This document shows, one piece after another, positions 46,175 through 58,504 of a stretch of DNA of 64,000 bases. The translations under genes were made by a program, and so were the position numbers. The DNA lies in assembly GCF_030867095.1 (NCBI RefSeq), contig NC_081837.1, forward strand, positions 19,912,501 through 19,976,500. Reading direction: 5' to 3'. Numbering within the stretch: the stretch's first letter is position 1; each line of letters opens with the position of its first letter. The stretch is from Alligator mississippiensis. Taxonomy: Eukaryota; Chordata; Crocodylia; Alligatoridae. The notes beneath the pieces were generated by a model. The model searched no databases and was not told where the DNA came from. It was given only the letters and a program-made list of their open reading frames with translations.

Positions 46175-46400
46175 GCGCCTTAGATACTGTGCATTTATTT
46201 TAGTACTTCCTTAATAAAGTACTAACGAAATGCACTAAAGTTACAGTGCAGTAGCACTGGCACATAGTTATTTAGTGATGCTAACTGCACATTACCTGAA
46301 TAAGACTGCGCAGTAGACTAATAGCACATTTTTTGCCATGACAAGCTACTGCACAGTATTATTAGGCTAATGTGCAATAAGTGTCTTGTGTAGACACACT
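46175..46400. mobile_element. MITE-like palindromic element
   Basis: AT-rich stretch with many small inverted pieces (AGTACTT/AAGTACT, CAGTAGCACT, TGTGCAATAAGTG, GTGCATTTATTTTAG) next to exon 1 of the broken NNMT copy. It has the look of short non-autonomous DNA transposons but clear ends were not defined. Confidence 0.35.
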
Positions 46401-47069
46401 TGGGAAGTGCCAAGGCATGTCTAGGGGCCTGGAAATACCCCCCGCCCCCATCTTGGTAGCAACAGCTGTGGGGCCAGGACAGCTCACCGTGCATCGCACT
46501 ACCCGCTCCTCTCTGCAGCCATGGCCAGTATCTCAAAGTCTGTTAACCCCACATGTCACTACGTTGCCAGCATACTGGCTAATTACTGGGCTTCACCCAT
46601 GTCCACATGGGAGGCAGTCTCCATTCAAGAGAGGTGGGGATGGATTAACAGGTGGTGCTGGCACCAGCAATTAAACCTTTCACTCTCCCACCACCCCACC
46701 CCACAGGAAGGTACAAGTAGCCTCTGCATCCTGTTCCTAAATGATTTTCCTTGCTCTTTCCCTTCCTAAGCTGAAAAATACAGCAGGCAGCTAAGTAGGT
46801 AAAGCCTGTCCTGCATCAGTCTGGACAAAGTCCCCTGCTGAACTGCTTTAGGATAGGTAAAGACTAACCCAACCGTGGTTAGAGGCCTGCCCTGAGACCA
46901 GGGCCCCAGAGCAGTGGGTGCTGTGCAAACACCCAGGAAGCAATTGTCCTGACCGCAGGTCTGTACAGTCAAAATAGATGGGACAGGCTCCTTATTCCTG
47001 CTGAGCATGCCTGAAACACCCGCATCTGGGGGCAAACAGTCCCCAGCAGACCTCAGGCTCGGTGGCAAC

Positions 47070-47640
47070 AATTAGACTTGTACCACAGCCGAAAGGGACC
47101 TAGGGGTAGTGCTAGATCATCGCACGAACATGAGCTGGCAGTGCGATGTTGCGGCCCGCAGGGCAAACACCACGCTGCCACTCATAGGATCAGAGACTTG
47201 CAAGACAAGCCATACGAGGAGAGGCCGAGGGACTTGGGCCTCTTCAGCCCACAGAAGAGCAGGCTGAGAGGGGACGTGGTAGCAGCTTACCGCTACATCG
47301 GGGAGTACATCAAAGGCTTGGGGAACAGCTGTTCACCAGGGCACCCCTGGGGAAGACCAGGAGCAATGGGTACAAAATCCTGGAAGCCGCGTCAGGTGCA
47401 AGTCCAGGGAAAACTCCTCCACAGTCAGGGTGTCCAGACTGTGGAATAAACTCCCCCCAGGGGTGGTGCGGTCACCTACCCTGGACATCTTCAACAGGAG
47501 ACTGGATGGTCACCTCGCTGGGGTCATTTGACCCCAGTGTCTTTTCCTGCCTAGTGCAGGGGGCTGCACCCGGCGATCTACCAGGTCCCTTGCAGCCCCT
47601 GACAGTCTCTGAAAACCGTAGACAACCGCACACTAGATAT
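47070..47640 (+). mobile_element. CR1 LINE 3' end, plus strand
   Basis: Encodes pieces of the CR1 C-terminus: RDLGVVLDHRTNMSWQCD, PYEERPRDLGLFSPQKSRL, RGDVVAAYRYI, in more than one frame. The 3' UTR follows (GCAGGGGGCTGCACCCGGCG, CCAGGTCCCTTGCAGCCCC). It lies inside the broken NNMT-like copy. Confidence 0.88.
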
Positions 47641-48533
47641 TTTTGCAGACAACACAACCTTTCCGGGTGAGTTTCTGTACAATTCCAGCAGAGGGCTCAT
47701 GGGCCCTTCATTCTAGCTCAGCTCTCACCAGCCTCTGTCCCTGAAGGAGAGGGCCTCCGAACAGGACCTTTATCTCTGCCGCCTTGCAAAGGGCCCTGAT
47801 GTGAATAAGGCAATGCAAATGGTAAGTGGGAAAACAGCTGCAGCTGTAGCTACATGCAGCAACTCTAGCAGTTTCTCCTGATGTGATACAGCGGGTGCTG
47901 ACCAACTCACGTAGCTTTAATCTAGTCTCTCTGGTCCTGGGGTTTCCACAGCTCAATGTTTCTCATGCTGGCATCGGAGCTCCCCGGAAGCAGCTTTGGG
48001 GGTGTCTGCACAGGATGCCCTTGCTCCTCCAGTTTGCAGTGCATATGCACCCCGAGTCTCCCTCTGGGGACCCTGAGCTCAGAGTTAGGGGCCTTTCTCT
48101 GTCTGGGAACAAGTGCAGGTGCCTGGCCATGGCCTCAATGGCTTCTTGTGGCAGTAAGGTCTACAGCCTCGTTGTGTATAATAGAGCGGGGGCGAGCATC
48201 CCCTCTTCAAGGCACTGCTCTTCAGTTTCATTGAACGCCCTCCCTTTTCTATCAACACAAGCTTCTAGGCAGGCAGCTGACTGAGAGGTTTCATGCACTC
48301 AATATTTCTTCCCAGGGAAAAGTGGGCTGAGAAGGAAGAGAAACCGAGGAAGAAAGTGAAGCAGGCTCTGAAGTGCGATGTGAGGAAGCCCAACCCTCTG
48401 GCCCCCATGACGCTGCCCGCGGCCAAGTGCCTGCTCTCCACACTGTGCTTGGAAGCTGCCTGCAAAGACCTCGGCACGTTTTGTGCTGCCCTGAAGAACA
48501 TCAGCTCCCTGCTAAACCCAGGGGGACACCTGG

Positions 48534-48700
48534 AGACGTGCGGCGATTGGCTGGGAGGGATGCCGTTCTGTGCGCCGATTGGTCCGCCTGCGATCCTTCG
48601 CGGTCCCATAGCACGGGCAGGGCAGGGCAGGGAAGCGGCAGCGGGGCCGGGCCGGGCCGGACCAGGCCGGGGGGGGGCTCTCCTCGCTCGCAGCATTTGC
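48534..48700. promoter_or_regulatory. CpG-rich stretch with two inverted CCAAT boxes
   Basis: Two ATTGG elements (GATTGGCTGGG, CGATTGGTCCG) lie about 35 bp apart in a short GC-rich stretch full of CpG and GGCCGGGCCG repeats, between the broken NNMT-like exon 3 and the retroviral fossil. It looks promoter-like on the minus strand, but no transcript start or TATA box was identified. Confidence 0.35.
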
Positions 48701-51230
48701 AGATTTACAAACAGTCCCCATGCAGGGGGATGGGCTGCGGGTGTCGTTTTTACCCGTTGCCCAATATTGTAAGCTAGACAGATGGGACAGGAGCTACAGT
48801 ACTGTTGTGCCATGGAAGGAAAATTTGGGGCAAACCAATCTCTTTGTACTATAGCAATCATTCCCCCTTTGCTCGTATGGGCCACAGTGTGGGTTAAACG
48901 AGCAAGATGTGGCAAAAGCTCTCTAGGCGCCACCAGGCGGCCATCCGGGGAGCGCCAGAGAGAGTCGGGGCGCAGTGAACATCCTGCACGCAGCCAGTCA
49001 TCCTTTCCTTTTTTTAGGGCCTGTTTTTGAAGAAGGGCCAGACTTGAAAGGCTAGCCAAAGGAGACTGGTCTGCTGAAAAACAAACAAGACCAGAGTTAG
49101 GAGCCTGTGGGCCAGAAAGGGCCGCGTTTCTGGCAGAACGGTCTGCCCGATCATTTCCTCGTGTGACATCATCAACGGGTTTCTCATGAGCTTTACATTT
49201 AACAATAGCAATAGCAGAAGGCAGTTGAACAGCTTCTAAGAGTGCTTTTACATAACAACCATGACTGATTTGGGTCCCTGATGAAGTGAGGAACCCTCTT
49301 TGTTTCCAGATTTGTCCAAAATCATGAACAACACCAAAAGCATACTTAGAGTCAGTATAAATGGTTGTGGTTTGATTTTTTTACAAGAATGCAAGTACGT
49401 GTTAAAGCAATGAGTTCAGCAGGTGCACAAGGGCTAAGAAGAAAGGCATGATTTTCAGACAAAGGGCCAATAGAGATGGAGACAGGTTCAGAGACTGGAT
49501 ATGGGATAGGCTGTCTGCCTATACCGACAGCATTTACAGTTTCAGGGGAATGAGGTAGGAAAGGAAATTCAGTAGCCCTTAGCGTGGAGCGGGAAGCTTC
49601 GGTATCAACAAGACAGGAGACAGGTTTACCAGAAATAAGGCATTCAACAAAGGGACCGGATTGGTCAGTAGCAAGCAAAGGAGCGATGATGTCACTGTCC
49701 CTCAGGCTGTCCTATTCAACACTGGGAAAACTGACAGGAAGAGGAGGTGGGGGCTGGGGGCTGGGTCCTTGGCCGGGGCGGTTGGGGCATTCTGATTTCC
49801 AATGTCCTTCTTGCTTGCAATAATGACATTGGTTCCCATAGCCTGGGTTTTGTGGGCCCGAGGATCTATCTCTTCCCCTGAATCTACTGGGGCCTCTCCT
49901 TCCCTGTCCTCATCCCCTTCCTCTACCTGGACCCTGCAACTGAGAAATCTGTAAGGCCATTAACTTAAACTCAGCATTGTCTTTGAACCGTTCCAATTTG
50001 TTATGAAAATGGTTAGCTGCAGCAAGGACTTCAGTCAAATCTTCAGTTTCCCAGCCAATAATTACTGTTTGAATTTTCTCAGCAATTTTAGGGTTAAGTC
50101 CCTGGACGAATGCTGCCACTATTGCTTGTTTAGCATTTCCAACCGGGTTATCCATTACTGAATATCGTTCAAATGCCTGTTTGAGGAGTTCCAAATAGTC
50201 ACTGGGGTGTTAATTTTTGTTTTGTTTACAGGTATTTATTTTGGTTCAGTCTGCCTTTTTTGAGCAAATTGTGAGACCTGCCCGAACCAAAGCATTTCTC
50301 TTGTCAATAAAGTCTTGGCCAGTCCCTGGGTTTTGATCTGGCCAAGTACTGGCAGCGTACAGACTCAGCATAGTTTCCTTGGGCAAAATGGATCGCATGA
50401 GCTGATTAATGTCAGCCCATGTTGGATTATAACAATTTATAACAGTCTGCAATTCTTCCTGAAATTTTTCTGGGTCTTCCCTGATTTGGGGGAATTTTTG
50501 AGTTAAATTCTAGAGATCACCTGGAGTCCAGGGTGCATGCACAGTTACTATATTTTCTCCATTGGTGCCAATGCCTGGCATTTGTCTTAGGGGGAGAATT
50601 TGTACATCCCGGGATCTAAGATTAATGGCAGATCTTTCCGTGCCTATTCTCATTCTTCTAAATACACCTGTGGTGGGTTGTGACCCAGGAGTAAATTGTC
50701 ACACTGGTGATGATTGAGTGGCAGGTACGGTGGATGAGTTTGGACTATTAAGCTCCGTAGATGAGTTTACCAAAGGAGCTTCAGCTAATGGGTTACTAGC
50801 CTGGGCTGCAGCCTGATGTTGAACCGGTTGTTGCTGATGTGGGAGTTTCAGGAGAGCAGGGTTCGAACAAAAGTTAAGGATATTCTTTGCTGGCTTTGGC
50901 AGTGGGGGCGCCCCGGGCAATGCTGGATACATTGGTGCGGTGGCCAGCGTGTAATTTGGGGGAGCAGCCAATTTTTCCCGAACGGCTTTTAACTGCTGTT
51001 TTAATTTTTTTTGAGAGTCTTTTAGACTTTCAGTTTGAGATTTTGTTCGCCTTTTGGACATCTCATCATACTAATAAAAGAACACGTCCCACTGGTTTTA
51101 TGGTGTTTTGGATTTACGCCAGGTTTCAACCTTGGCCAGTTTGCTGCAGGGATTGATGTCCCTCACACAGCTTCATCCCACTCAAAAACCCAGAAAGCAG
51201 AGGGAGAGAACAGAGGTCTCAAGCCCTGAG
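48690..51230 (-). mobile_element. Endogenous retrovirus fossil, class I (gammaretrovirus-like), internal region
   Basis: Minus-strand remains in retroviral order: a gag-like region (about 51060-49900) with a proline-rich part and a capsid-like part, a protease-like region (about 49680-49350), an RNase H-like region (about 49260-49080) and an integrase zinc-binding region (about 49020-48690). The polymerase core and envelope were not recognised, and no flanking LTRs were seen. The element is clearly broken, with several breaks, and is probably of middle to old age. It lies antisense to the NNMT-like cluster. Confidence 0.85.
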
Positions 51231-52539
51231 AGATTTTCTCTTGCTGTTCCTGAGGCTTGTCCTGCACATTGTTTCAGTTTGCTTCATCGGTGAAGAGCAT
51301 GGGTGCCCCCCTGCCGCCCCCCGCCCATGGGTATCAGGCTTTCCTGGCTCCCAAATCAGCATTCAGACTTCAGCACCCCAGGAACAAGAAGAGGGATCAG
51401 GCCAAGTGGCCGCAACTTTAAATAACTTTTCTGACCTCATCCAGGGCCCCAGCCAGAAAGCAGCTTCATTGCACCACCGTTAATGCCGATCCAAGGCGGT
51501 CGGCCCTCCAGGACTTGGCCAGAGTCACTGAGCTGGGTTCTAAATAGAGCGGGTCAGAGCAGGTGCATAGGCACCCAGTGGGTGACACTCCCAAACAGCG
51601 AGGAGGCTTTTGTCGGCTGGGTAAAGCTGTAGCGGTGGCTGGAATTGTTTCTAGTGAATCCCCTTGGTTTAATGGCACAATCTCACCTGAGTTGATGGAG
51701 CAGAGATGGAGCCATTCCTGTGGGAGCAGGTTTTGGAAACTGCTTGACCAGTTACAACCCCCCTGAGGGAAACAGCCTGGGGAACGTGCTGTGCCCACAG
51801 AGGCGTTCCCTAGGAAGGACTGACATCTGGCTGTGCCCGCTCTTTACTGCTGGCTTACTCCTTCTCTCCTTACAGAGCAAACAGAACCGACTGTCTCTGG
51901 CTTTGCTTCAGTGTATTATGTGTGATTTACTTGTGTTCTGTGTTTGACTGATGCTGAGTTTTGCTGGAGCCACAAAACCCTGGGAAGACTGTCTGACTAC
52001 CTGGGTTTCCTTTTTTCAGACTCTGGCAAAACAAGAGCCTGCTTCCAAAGATGGCCAGGCCACTCCATCAACTCCTTCCCAGGTATCCCAGCCACCCTTC
52101 CAGGCGACAGCTGCCTGCTGCTCTCACTTAGTCGGCAGAATCTCTTTCTGCCCGTGGGGACTCCTTGTCTCCAGGCGTACAGAGAATCCATAGTGTGGCG
52201 AGCTCCCTTTTTAACTATGCCCCTCCTTTCAGGGTGCGTTGCACAGTCCCTTACTTGTGGGCATCATCTGATTTTTAGCCCCTACCCGGGCTGTTCTCTT
52301 CCTTAGCATTTCGACTGGTCTTCTGGGAATGTTGCCTGGAAAGGAAGCTGAGCAGCAGGTGTCTGGGGATACGGAGACCTTGAACTAGAGGAGATGCTAC
52401 TTCCTCTGAGGGAAATAATCCCATTTCTGTTCAGCTGTGAAGTGAAATCTCACCCCTGTGACCATGGCAAGTGTCTGAGGATTTGGTTTTTCAGGCAGTA
52501 GCCAAGCCAAGCTAAGAAGGAAACGAATGTTTTGCTTGA
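51231..52539. other. Intergenic; one exon-like stretch at 52018-52080
   Basis: After a pyrimidine tract ending in CTTTTTTCAG, 63 bases are open (TLAKQEPASKDGQATPSTPS) and end at CCCAG|GTATCC. This could be an exon of an unknown transcript; nothing else supports it. Confidence 0.25.
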
Positions 52540-52685
52540 ATGAGGCAGACAAGGTTCCTTGAGTGAATTTGATATCTTTCATTAGACCAACCCAAATAGT
52601 TGGAGAATAGTTATTAAGCAAGCTTTCGAGTTCAAAAACCCTTCGTCAGGCTAAGGAAGTTTCAGCAGTTGGTGTGTACTTGAAG
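52540..52685 (-). mobile_element. Dispersed retroposon with hammerhead-like core, minus copy
   Basis: CTGACGA at 52649-52643, hairpin GGGT facing ACTC (a G-U in place of a G-C pair), GAAA at 52627-52624. It continues through CCAACTATTTGGGTTGG and GGTCTAATGAAAGATATC. Nearly identical in layout to copies at 9.7 and 13.8 kb. Confidence 0.72.
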
Positions 52686-53568
52686 CATTTCATTTGAATT
52701 TGGGGAGATGCATTTCAAAACAAATACATTCAGGTAAAGACTGAAACAGAAATATAGTTTGCAGGTATAGTGTGAACCATCTCACTTCAAAAATACCAAA
52801 GGGAGGCTTTACTTCTGTTTTTTCCTTTTCCCCAGTTTCTTAGGCCATGCAAGGGGAGGATTTCGAAATGCCATCGCAAACTGCTTTGCTTAGCCCTAAT
52901 AGGCACTGTTTGGCAACAAAGCTTAGTGCCAAGAAATCTGTCATGCCATCCTGCCTGTAACAGCCTTGATTTCACATGCACGTGACAATTAACTCCATCT
53001 CCATGTGAAAGCATTGACTTGCAACTCTAGTAGTCTGAAATACAGACCCCTGCGCTGCCTTCTGCCCGAGTCCAGTCTCACACAGCTAACCCCCTCTCTC
53101 CACTCAGGGCCTGCCAATGGCACAGGAGACGAGCTCGGAGAGCAATTTGTTTGCTACCTTGTGGGCGTTTTGGATCAGCCCTGAGAGGGAGCCTGGCTGA
53201 GTCCCCCAAAACATCTGCTGAGGTAAGAGAAATGTTTAGGGAAAATACCACGTTACATTTTTCCAGAGAGAGCAGTGAGAGAAATGTGGGGCTTTTCCTA
53301 CCTTCGCTGCCTCTCCTTAGAGGTGGACGGCTGGGACTGTTTTCCATGGGGCCCCAGGCAGCCGTGTCCAGGACCCCTGGGCTTCTGGTCAGTACGATTC
53401 ACAGAAGAGAGACCACCACTGGCAAAACAGTTGCTTCGCAGAGTGCAGCTGAATTCACGTGGTAGTAGTGGAGACCTCCTCGGCTTGGGTATGGGAATAA
53501 GAAGGGCCCATCGCTGGCAGTGCTGGGCCCCAGGGCTGTGTGACCCTCTGCTGAGAGGTGGCCAGCCC

Positions 53569-53604
53569 TCCTCTCCTCTCCTCTCCTCTCCTCTCCTCTC
53601 CTCT
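53569..53604 (+). repeat. (CTCTC)n microsatellite
   Basis: About seven copies of a 5-bp unit. It opens long shadow frames on the minus strand. Confidence 0.95.
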
Positions 53605-53894
53605 GTGTTCCCAACATTTTGCTCCTCCATTGTCAGACTGGATCTTTCTCCAGCTCATCTTCCTGGTCAGAGAATAAATCATCAGGTCAGAGGGAACGCC
53701 CTCGGCACCCGTTTCCTGTGTGGATCAATGGCGTGGCAGGAAGCCAGAGGCTCCTGTCACTTTAATGAGGGTGCAGCGGGCCAAGTGGGCTGTGTGCAGC
53801 TGCAGCAGGAGAGCACGTGCTGGCCATGGGGAAAAGGGGAAACCCCTGTGTGTGGCTGGTGAGCCACATGACCGGAAGGGGTGCGGCTTAGAGG

Positions 53895-53902
53895 TATATA
53901 AG
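53895..53902 (+). promoter_or_regulatory. TATA-box-like TATATAAG
   Basis: TATATAAG lies in a GC-rich setting (TTAGAGGTATATAAGCCCAG) and is followed by CTTGCCCTGCATGC about 30 bp on. It resembles a Pol II core promoter, but no gene or element body can be assigned downstream. Confidence 0.3.
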
Positions 53903-55319
53903 CCCAGGGCCTGTGGCAAAAGGGGCAGTCTTGCCCTGCATGCTGGGGGGAAGGAGCTCCTGGGAGAGAGAGAGGCCTCGTGGAACAGTGCCATGGACAC
54001 CCGAGCTACCCAGGGGTGCTAGACAGAGCAGCTAAAGGAAGGGTGACCACCTGGCCTGTTTTGCCGAGACAGTCCCAGATTAAAGAGGTCAGCCTGGCTG
54101 GCTGAGGAGAATTATAATGGGTGCCTCAGAAATGCAGGGGTGCAGGGTAGGGAATCAGAACGGCACTGAGTGGCACAACCCAGCTAGCAGGCAGCAGCCA
54201 GGAACGGCTGCCCACCTAAAGGCGACCCAGCCCCCTGCCAGCTTGTGAGAGTGCGGGAGGAGAGGTTTGGGGCAATGTCCCGGATGTCCATGATCTTGTT
54301 ATGGTCAGCCTAGCTAAAGGGAGGTATGCCTTATGGTGGGGCATTGACCCAGAGTGAGGGTAAAGTTTAGCTTGGGAAGCTGCTTGCTTATACTTGTGTT
54401 ACACTGAAGTCTAAGACTGGAGGACTGGGTTGTGGCTATGGGGGTGGTATGGAAGTCACGGGGGCACCTGCGAGGCACCCAGCATAGAGCTGTGCAGAGG
54501 GGAGAGACCTTAAAGGGCCTGAGCAGCATGAGAGCAGCCCAGCCTGGGTCAGGGACCCTGGGGGCAGGGATGCAAGGCAGCAGCTTTGCCAGGGCTAGGG
54601 CCAGGGGACCAAGCAGCTCAAGGTGGTTGAGAGCAGGGCCAGGGGCCCAAGTAGCCCAAGATGGGCAAGACCAGGGTCAGGGGCCTAAGGGGGCTGAGAA
54701 GGGCAAGACGGGATTGAAGTCCAGAACCTGAAGTCCAAGGCCATGGACCTTGGCTGACGAGGCACAGCCAGAGAAAAAGGACCAAAGCCAGGAAGGCTGA
54801 AGCCCCAACAAAGGTTTGAGGCCTGAGCGGTCCAAGTGTTGTGATGGAGCCAGGGACCCCCTGAAGTGATATAAAGTACCACCTGCAAGGCATGGGTATG
54901 GCTGCAGGGACAGATGGAGCCACTTATGCCTCTCAGGAGATATAGTGGCTAAGGACAAGACTGGTAGCAGTTGGGCGCATGGAGCACTAGACAGCTGAGG
55001 ACTGAGGCTCACTCTGGGTCTCAGGGGCAGCCTCCTGCAATGCTATCAATCCAAACAAGACATAACTGGTTTGAAATAGCCTCTGTCCTACTCCTTAAAT
55101 CCCATGCATCAGGTTAGTGACAAGGCCCAGTCCATGTTTTTTCCTCAGGTGAGTGGGATGCAGCCCCGTGGCCAGGACTGCATGGTCTAAACAGAAATGC
55201 TTTGATCTTTTCGGAGGACATGGACCAAGGATGATGCCATGTCTGGGAAGAAGACAGGGCAGGCAGAGGTGAGTTTTTCTCCCAGCTGTCCACTTGTGCC
55301 TTTGAACCCAGGCTAGGAT

Positions 55320-55475
55320 CCCTTCAGGCCACTACCCATGGGGACACTTCACACTGCTTGAAGCTAGATTTCCAACATGTGTCTCTAGCAGGCAGCACCT
55401 ATCAGTGCTGTGGGAACGGAAACCCATGGGACCCACCCTGTCTCCCTGACAGGAGTTTCTGATTCTTGGGATGCT
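55320..55475. repeat. Local duplicate (with 57935-58090)
   Basis: GATTTCCAACATGTGTCTCT, AGGCAGCACCTATCAGTGC and CACCCTGTCTCC match 57980-58065 in order (TGGATTTCCAACATATGTCC, CAGGTGTCAGTGCTGTGGGA). The copies are about 2.6 kb apart in the same orientation. Confidence 0.7.
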
Positions 55476-56639
55476 TATTGTATCCCAAGTATCAACTTCT
55501 AGCCAAATGGACAGGATGGACAGAGAGAGAAGGTGATGGAAATACAATGTGCCCTCCAATTCCCATATGACACCATGCCAGTGCTATCACTCACCCTGGC
55601 CCCACTGCCAGGGAAGCCAACCTTGTGATGCAAGATCAGACGTTTGGTACTGCTGGAAGCAGAGGTTTGTGCCCCGGCCTCCTCTAGACTCATGATGCAG
55701 GAACCTTTGTCCATGAATGTCCCTTTGCAGCCTTTTTGCCTTTCTCAGAGGTTCCCACTGAGATAATTCATGTTTTGTACAGACATGTAGAAAACCCCAT
55801 TCTGCCTAGGGGCTATTGGCCAATGTCTCCAAGCCTGGAACCTGCAAGATCAGGTGGCAGAGCATGGCAGCCTTAATGGGTAGGTGAAACTGCCGAGCAA
55901 CTGGGAGGCTTTTGTCAGCTGTTTATCATACAATTGGAACAGAAATCCTAAAGCTCCTGTGGAGATGTTCTTCATGCAGTAGCTCCTGTATTTTTCCACC
56001 TTTCCTAATTGCATCCCTTGGGAGTGGAAGTGCTGGGTTGGTGCACAGTCTTCTCTTGCCCGAGTCCTAACACAGCGGGCCTCCTGGGCACCTCTTGGAC
56101 TTCACAGTTCTGCCAGTAACATCATGTTAAACTTTCCAGACAGGAAAAACTTGGAGTCCTGGTCAGCTTCGACCCACTGGGAAGGGGAGGATCCAGCATG
56201 TCTTGGAGCCATTGCAAAAGGTATCAAGTCTGTTAGTGGTAACTGATTTTCCAGTTCTGCACTCCAGCAATGGCCCGTGTGGTAAGGATGTATCTGAAAT
56301 TGCCCTTTCATGTGCTGGGCTGGAATATGTTTACATGTCATCTCAGCTTCAAGTGCGAATCCAAGTGAGAATCCAAGCTTCAAGTGAGAATCCCCTTCAA
56401 GCAAGGGAATTGAATTAGCTTGAGGCCACTCAGATTGTTCTTCCTCTTTATGAAGTCAGGGGAGACAGGCAGGTGAAGGTGTTATGTTTTGGGACATATG
56501 TGCCTTGAGGGTGTTATGACTGGGGACCTTGACTGTGCTGTGCCAATGCTCCTGCTGGGACCAAAGCCAGAGGCTCCTGGCTAGAGGGTCTTACCCATCT
56601 GCCTAGGATCAGACCAACGCCACATTTGGGGTCAGGAAA

Positions 56640-56970
56640 GAATTTTACCCCATGGTGAGATTGGTATGGTCTGTCGGGGTGCGGGGTTCCTTCCTCTGTA
56701 GTGGGGAGTGTGGCTTGTATGCAAGATCTCTCAAGTGTATATTGATAACATTTCATAGAAGCAGGACGTTTGCTGCCATGGTTCTCCTGCTTCACCTGTG
56801 GCAGGTGAGGGTGTTACGTCTTGCGTCATGTCAGGGTTGAGGGCAGTCTGATGTAGAGTTTAGATGGTGGATTGTATGGGATGGTTTGGATAGAGATGTT
56901 CCTCTCTCAGGCAGGGGTTGGACTGGCTGTGACCTCTGGTGGTCCCTTCTTCCAGCCCCACTTCTCTACG
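56640..56970 (+). mobile_element. Old CR1-type 3' end relic
   Basis: GGTTCCTTCCTCTGTAGTGG, TCATGTCAGGGTTGAGG and CAGGGGTTGGACTGGCTGTG, then TCCCTTCTTCCAGCCCC and TCTACGATTTTATG: the order of a CR1 3' UTR with a degraded terminal repeat. A weaker relic of the same kind lies at 59350-59575. Confidence 0.55.
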
Positions 56971-57723
56971 ATTTTATGTTTTAAGTTGTTCACGTGAAGT
57001 TACTAGTGAATGTTTCTTTTTACTTTTGAGAACTGGTAGTCCATCGGAAATAATTTGTATTTTATTTCCAGATTCCAGGCAAGAACTGTGCAGCTTGGTG
57101 CAGCATCCGAAATCTGCTTTCTATGGTTGGTCTCCTCTTAAGTTTCCCAGTATCCCCCTACAGCAACTGCTTTGTGCAGCCTTTGGCCTGTACAGAGATT
57201 ATCTCCAGAAGCGCATGCATTGGGGGCCCAAGCCCTGAAATTATTTACAGTGATGGGAACTTTGTGTAAAGCAGAAGTGGCTGCGCTCACACAAGATGAC
57301 TGAGTTTTGGAGGCAGCTCCATCACCTCTCCCCTCAGACATGTCTTGTGTTACTCACCAGAGATATCTCTTGACACCTAGGAGCCCCACAGCTGGGACTC
57401 CAAGGAAGTCTTCTAGGACACATCTTCTAGGGAAGGGGCCCTGGGCAGGAATTGATAGCAGCAGTGAGAGGTTTAGGGGGCCTAACCCTGGAATAGGGAC
57501 CGGGAACGAATAGCTGGATGGAAGTGAGGGTTAGCAACAGAGCAGCTTTCACTGGCCCATCTGAGAGCTGTATCAGCAGTGCATTCACCCAGGCACAGCC
57601 ATGGGCATTGCCGGGGGTGCCACCCCGTTGAGATCAGGGTGTGGCCATGGTTTTGTATTGGTTTTAATCCCATGAGTTTTCTTCTCTCTCACTGATGCCA
57701 TGTCACGATGCCTTTCACCGCAG

Positions 57724-58504
57724 CCACTGAAGATGATTCTACGGCTGTACTATGGCAGTTCCCACGCCTCTCTGGGAACACGGACTGTGACCCGTGGCCC
57801 CCAGCTCCCTCCTGGTAAGATGCGAGAACAGTAGAGCCCCAGTGGCTGCTGGGTAGAGCTCAGTGGGGAGAGGGCCTAGGGTTTGGTGCCTGCCTCTTCT
57901 TGGCACCGTGGGCAAGCTTCCTCAGTGCATGGGGGCATTGTTTGCCCTACCCCTGGGGACAGTTCCCACTGCTAGAGACTGGATTTCCAACATATGTCCC
58001 AGGCAGGCAGCAGGTGTCAGTGCTGTGGGAACCCCAGCACACTGTGGGGTCCACCCTGTCTCCTTGGTAGAAGTTTCTACTCTTGTGACTCAGCTGATGT
58101 TAGTCAAGACGAACATCTAGGGAGCTGGGCAGGATGGATGGGTGAAGACAGCTCTGATGGGCTGGTGCCCTGTGGGACAGCAAGGCTGTGCTCAGAGTAT
58201 TTGCTAAGGGTCCTGACAGGTGATTCCAGCTGTGTGGTGGTCTCTGCACACCCCTATACATCACCCTTTGTTTTTTCTCCCTCCTCTGCCACCTGGGAAG
58301 TTGCTGAAAGTTTCTCTGTTGCCTTTTTGTATTTCAGGACCTGGTCCGCAGGACATCAAGCATGAAGGAGTGGATTTGGGGGCTGTACGATGGAGGGAAG
58401 AAAATCAGCACCAGAAAGCTACTCCCTCTGTTCTGCCCCTTCCCTCTCCAGCCCTCACCACCCTCCCTGCCTCTCCTTTCCCCCTATATATGATGTTAGG
58501 TTAG
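57724..58504 (+). other. Two exon-like blocks forming one open spliced tail
   Basis: Block 1 (57724-57814) has an acceptor TTTCACCGCAG and a donor CTG|GTAAGA; block 2 starts after GTATTTCAG at 58338 and is open to TAG at 58502-58504. In the shared frame the tail begins PLKMILRLYYGSSHASLG and later has GPGPQDIKHEGVDLGAVRW. Nothing is recognised in it and no upstream exons are fixed. No AATAAA lies close behind. It may be a non-coding or chance arrangement. Confidence 0.25.

Larger units (their letters stand above)
45980..48533 (+). pseudogene. NNMT-like broken paralogue: exon 1 and part of exon 3
   Basis: Exon 1 (about 45980-46126) encodes MDFNPRIYLETYCSLGASHC then KGNKILTLNLRSLCEMFAL and ends at a strong donor (GTGAGT at 46127). 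It matches human NNMT FNPRDYLEKYYKFGSRHS better than the neighbouring gene does. The usual start codon upstream is not present (GTT where ATG is expected); an internal ATG lies at 46009. Exon 3 starts after an acceptor at 48315 and encodes [38 protein letters not shown] and SLLNPGGHL, then similarity ends at about 48533, at a CpG-rich stretch beside a retroviral fossil. Exon 2 was not found; a CR1 fragment lies in the space where it should be. A non-functional third copy. Confidence 0.85.

Noticed and set aside
48265-49059. 264-codon minus frame as a single gene
   Set aside because: It runs from the retroviral fossil through the CpG stretch into antisense NNMT-like sequence; not a unit.
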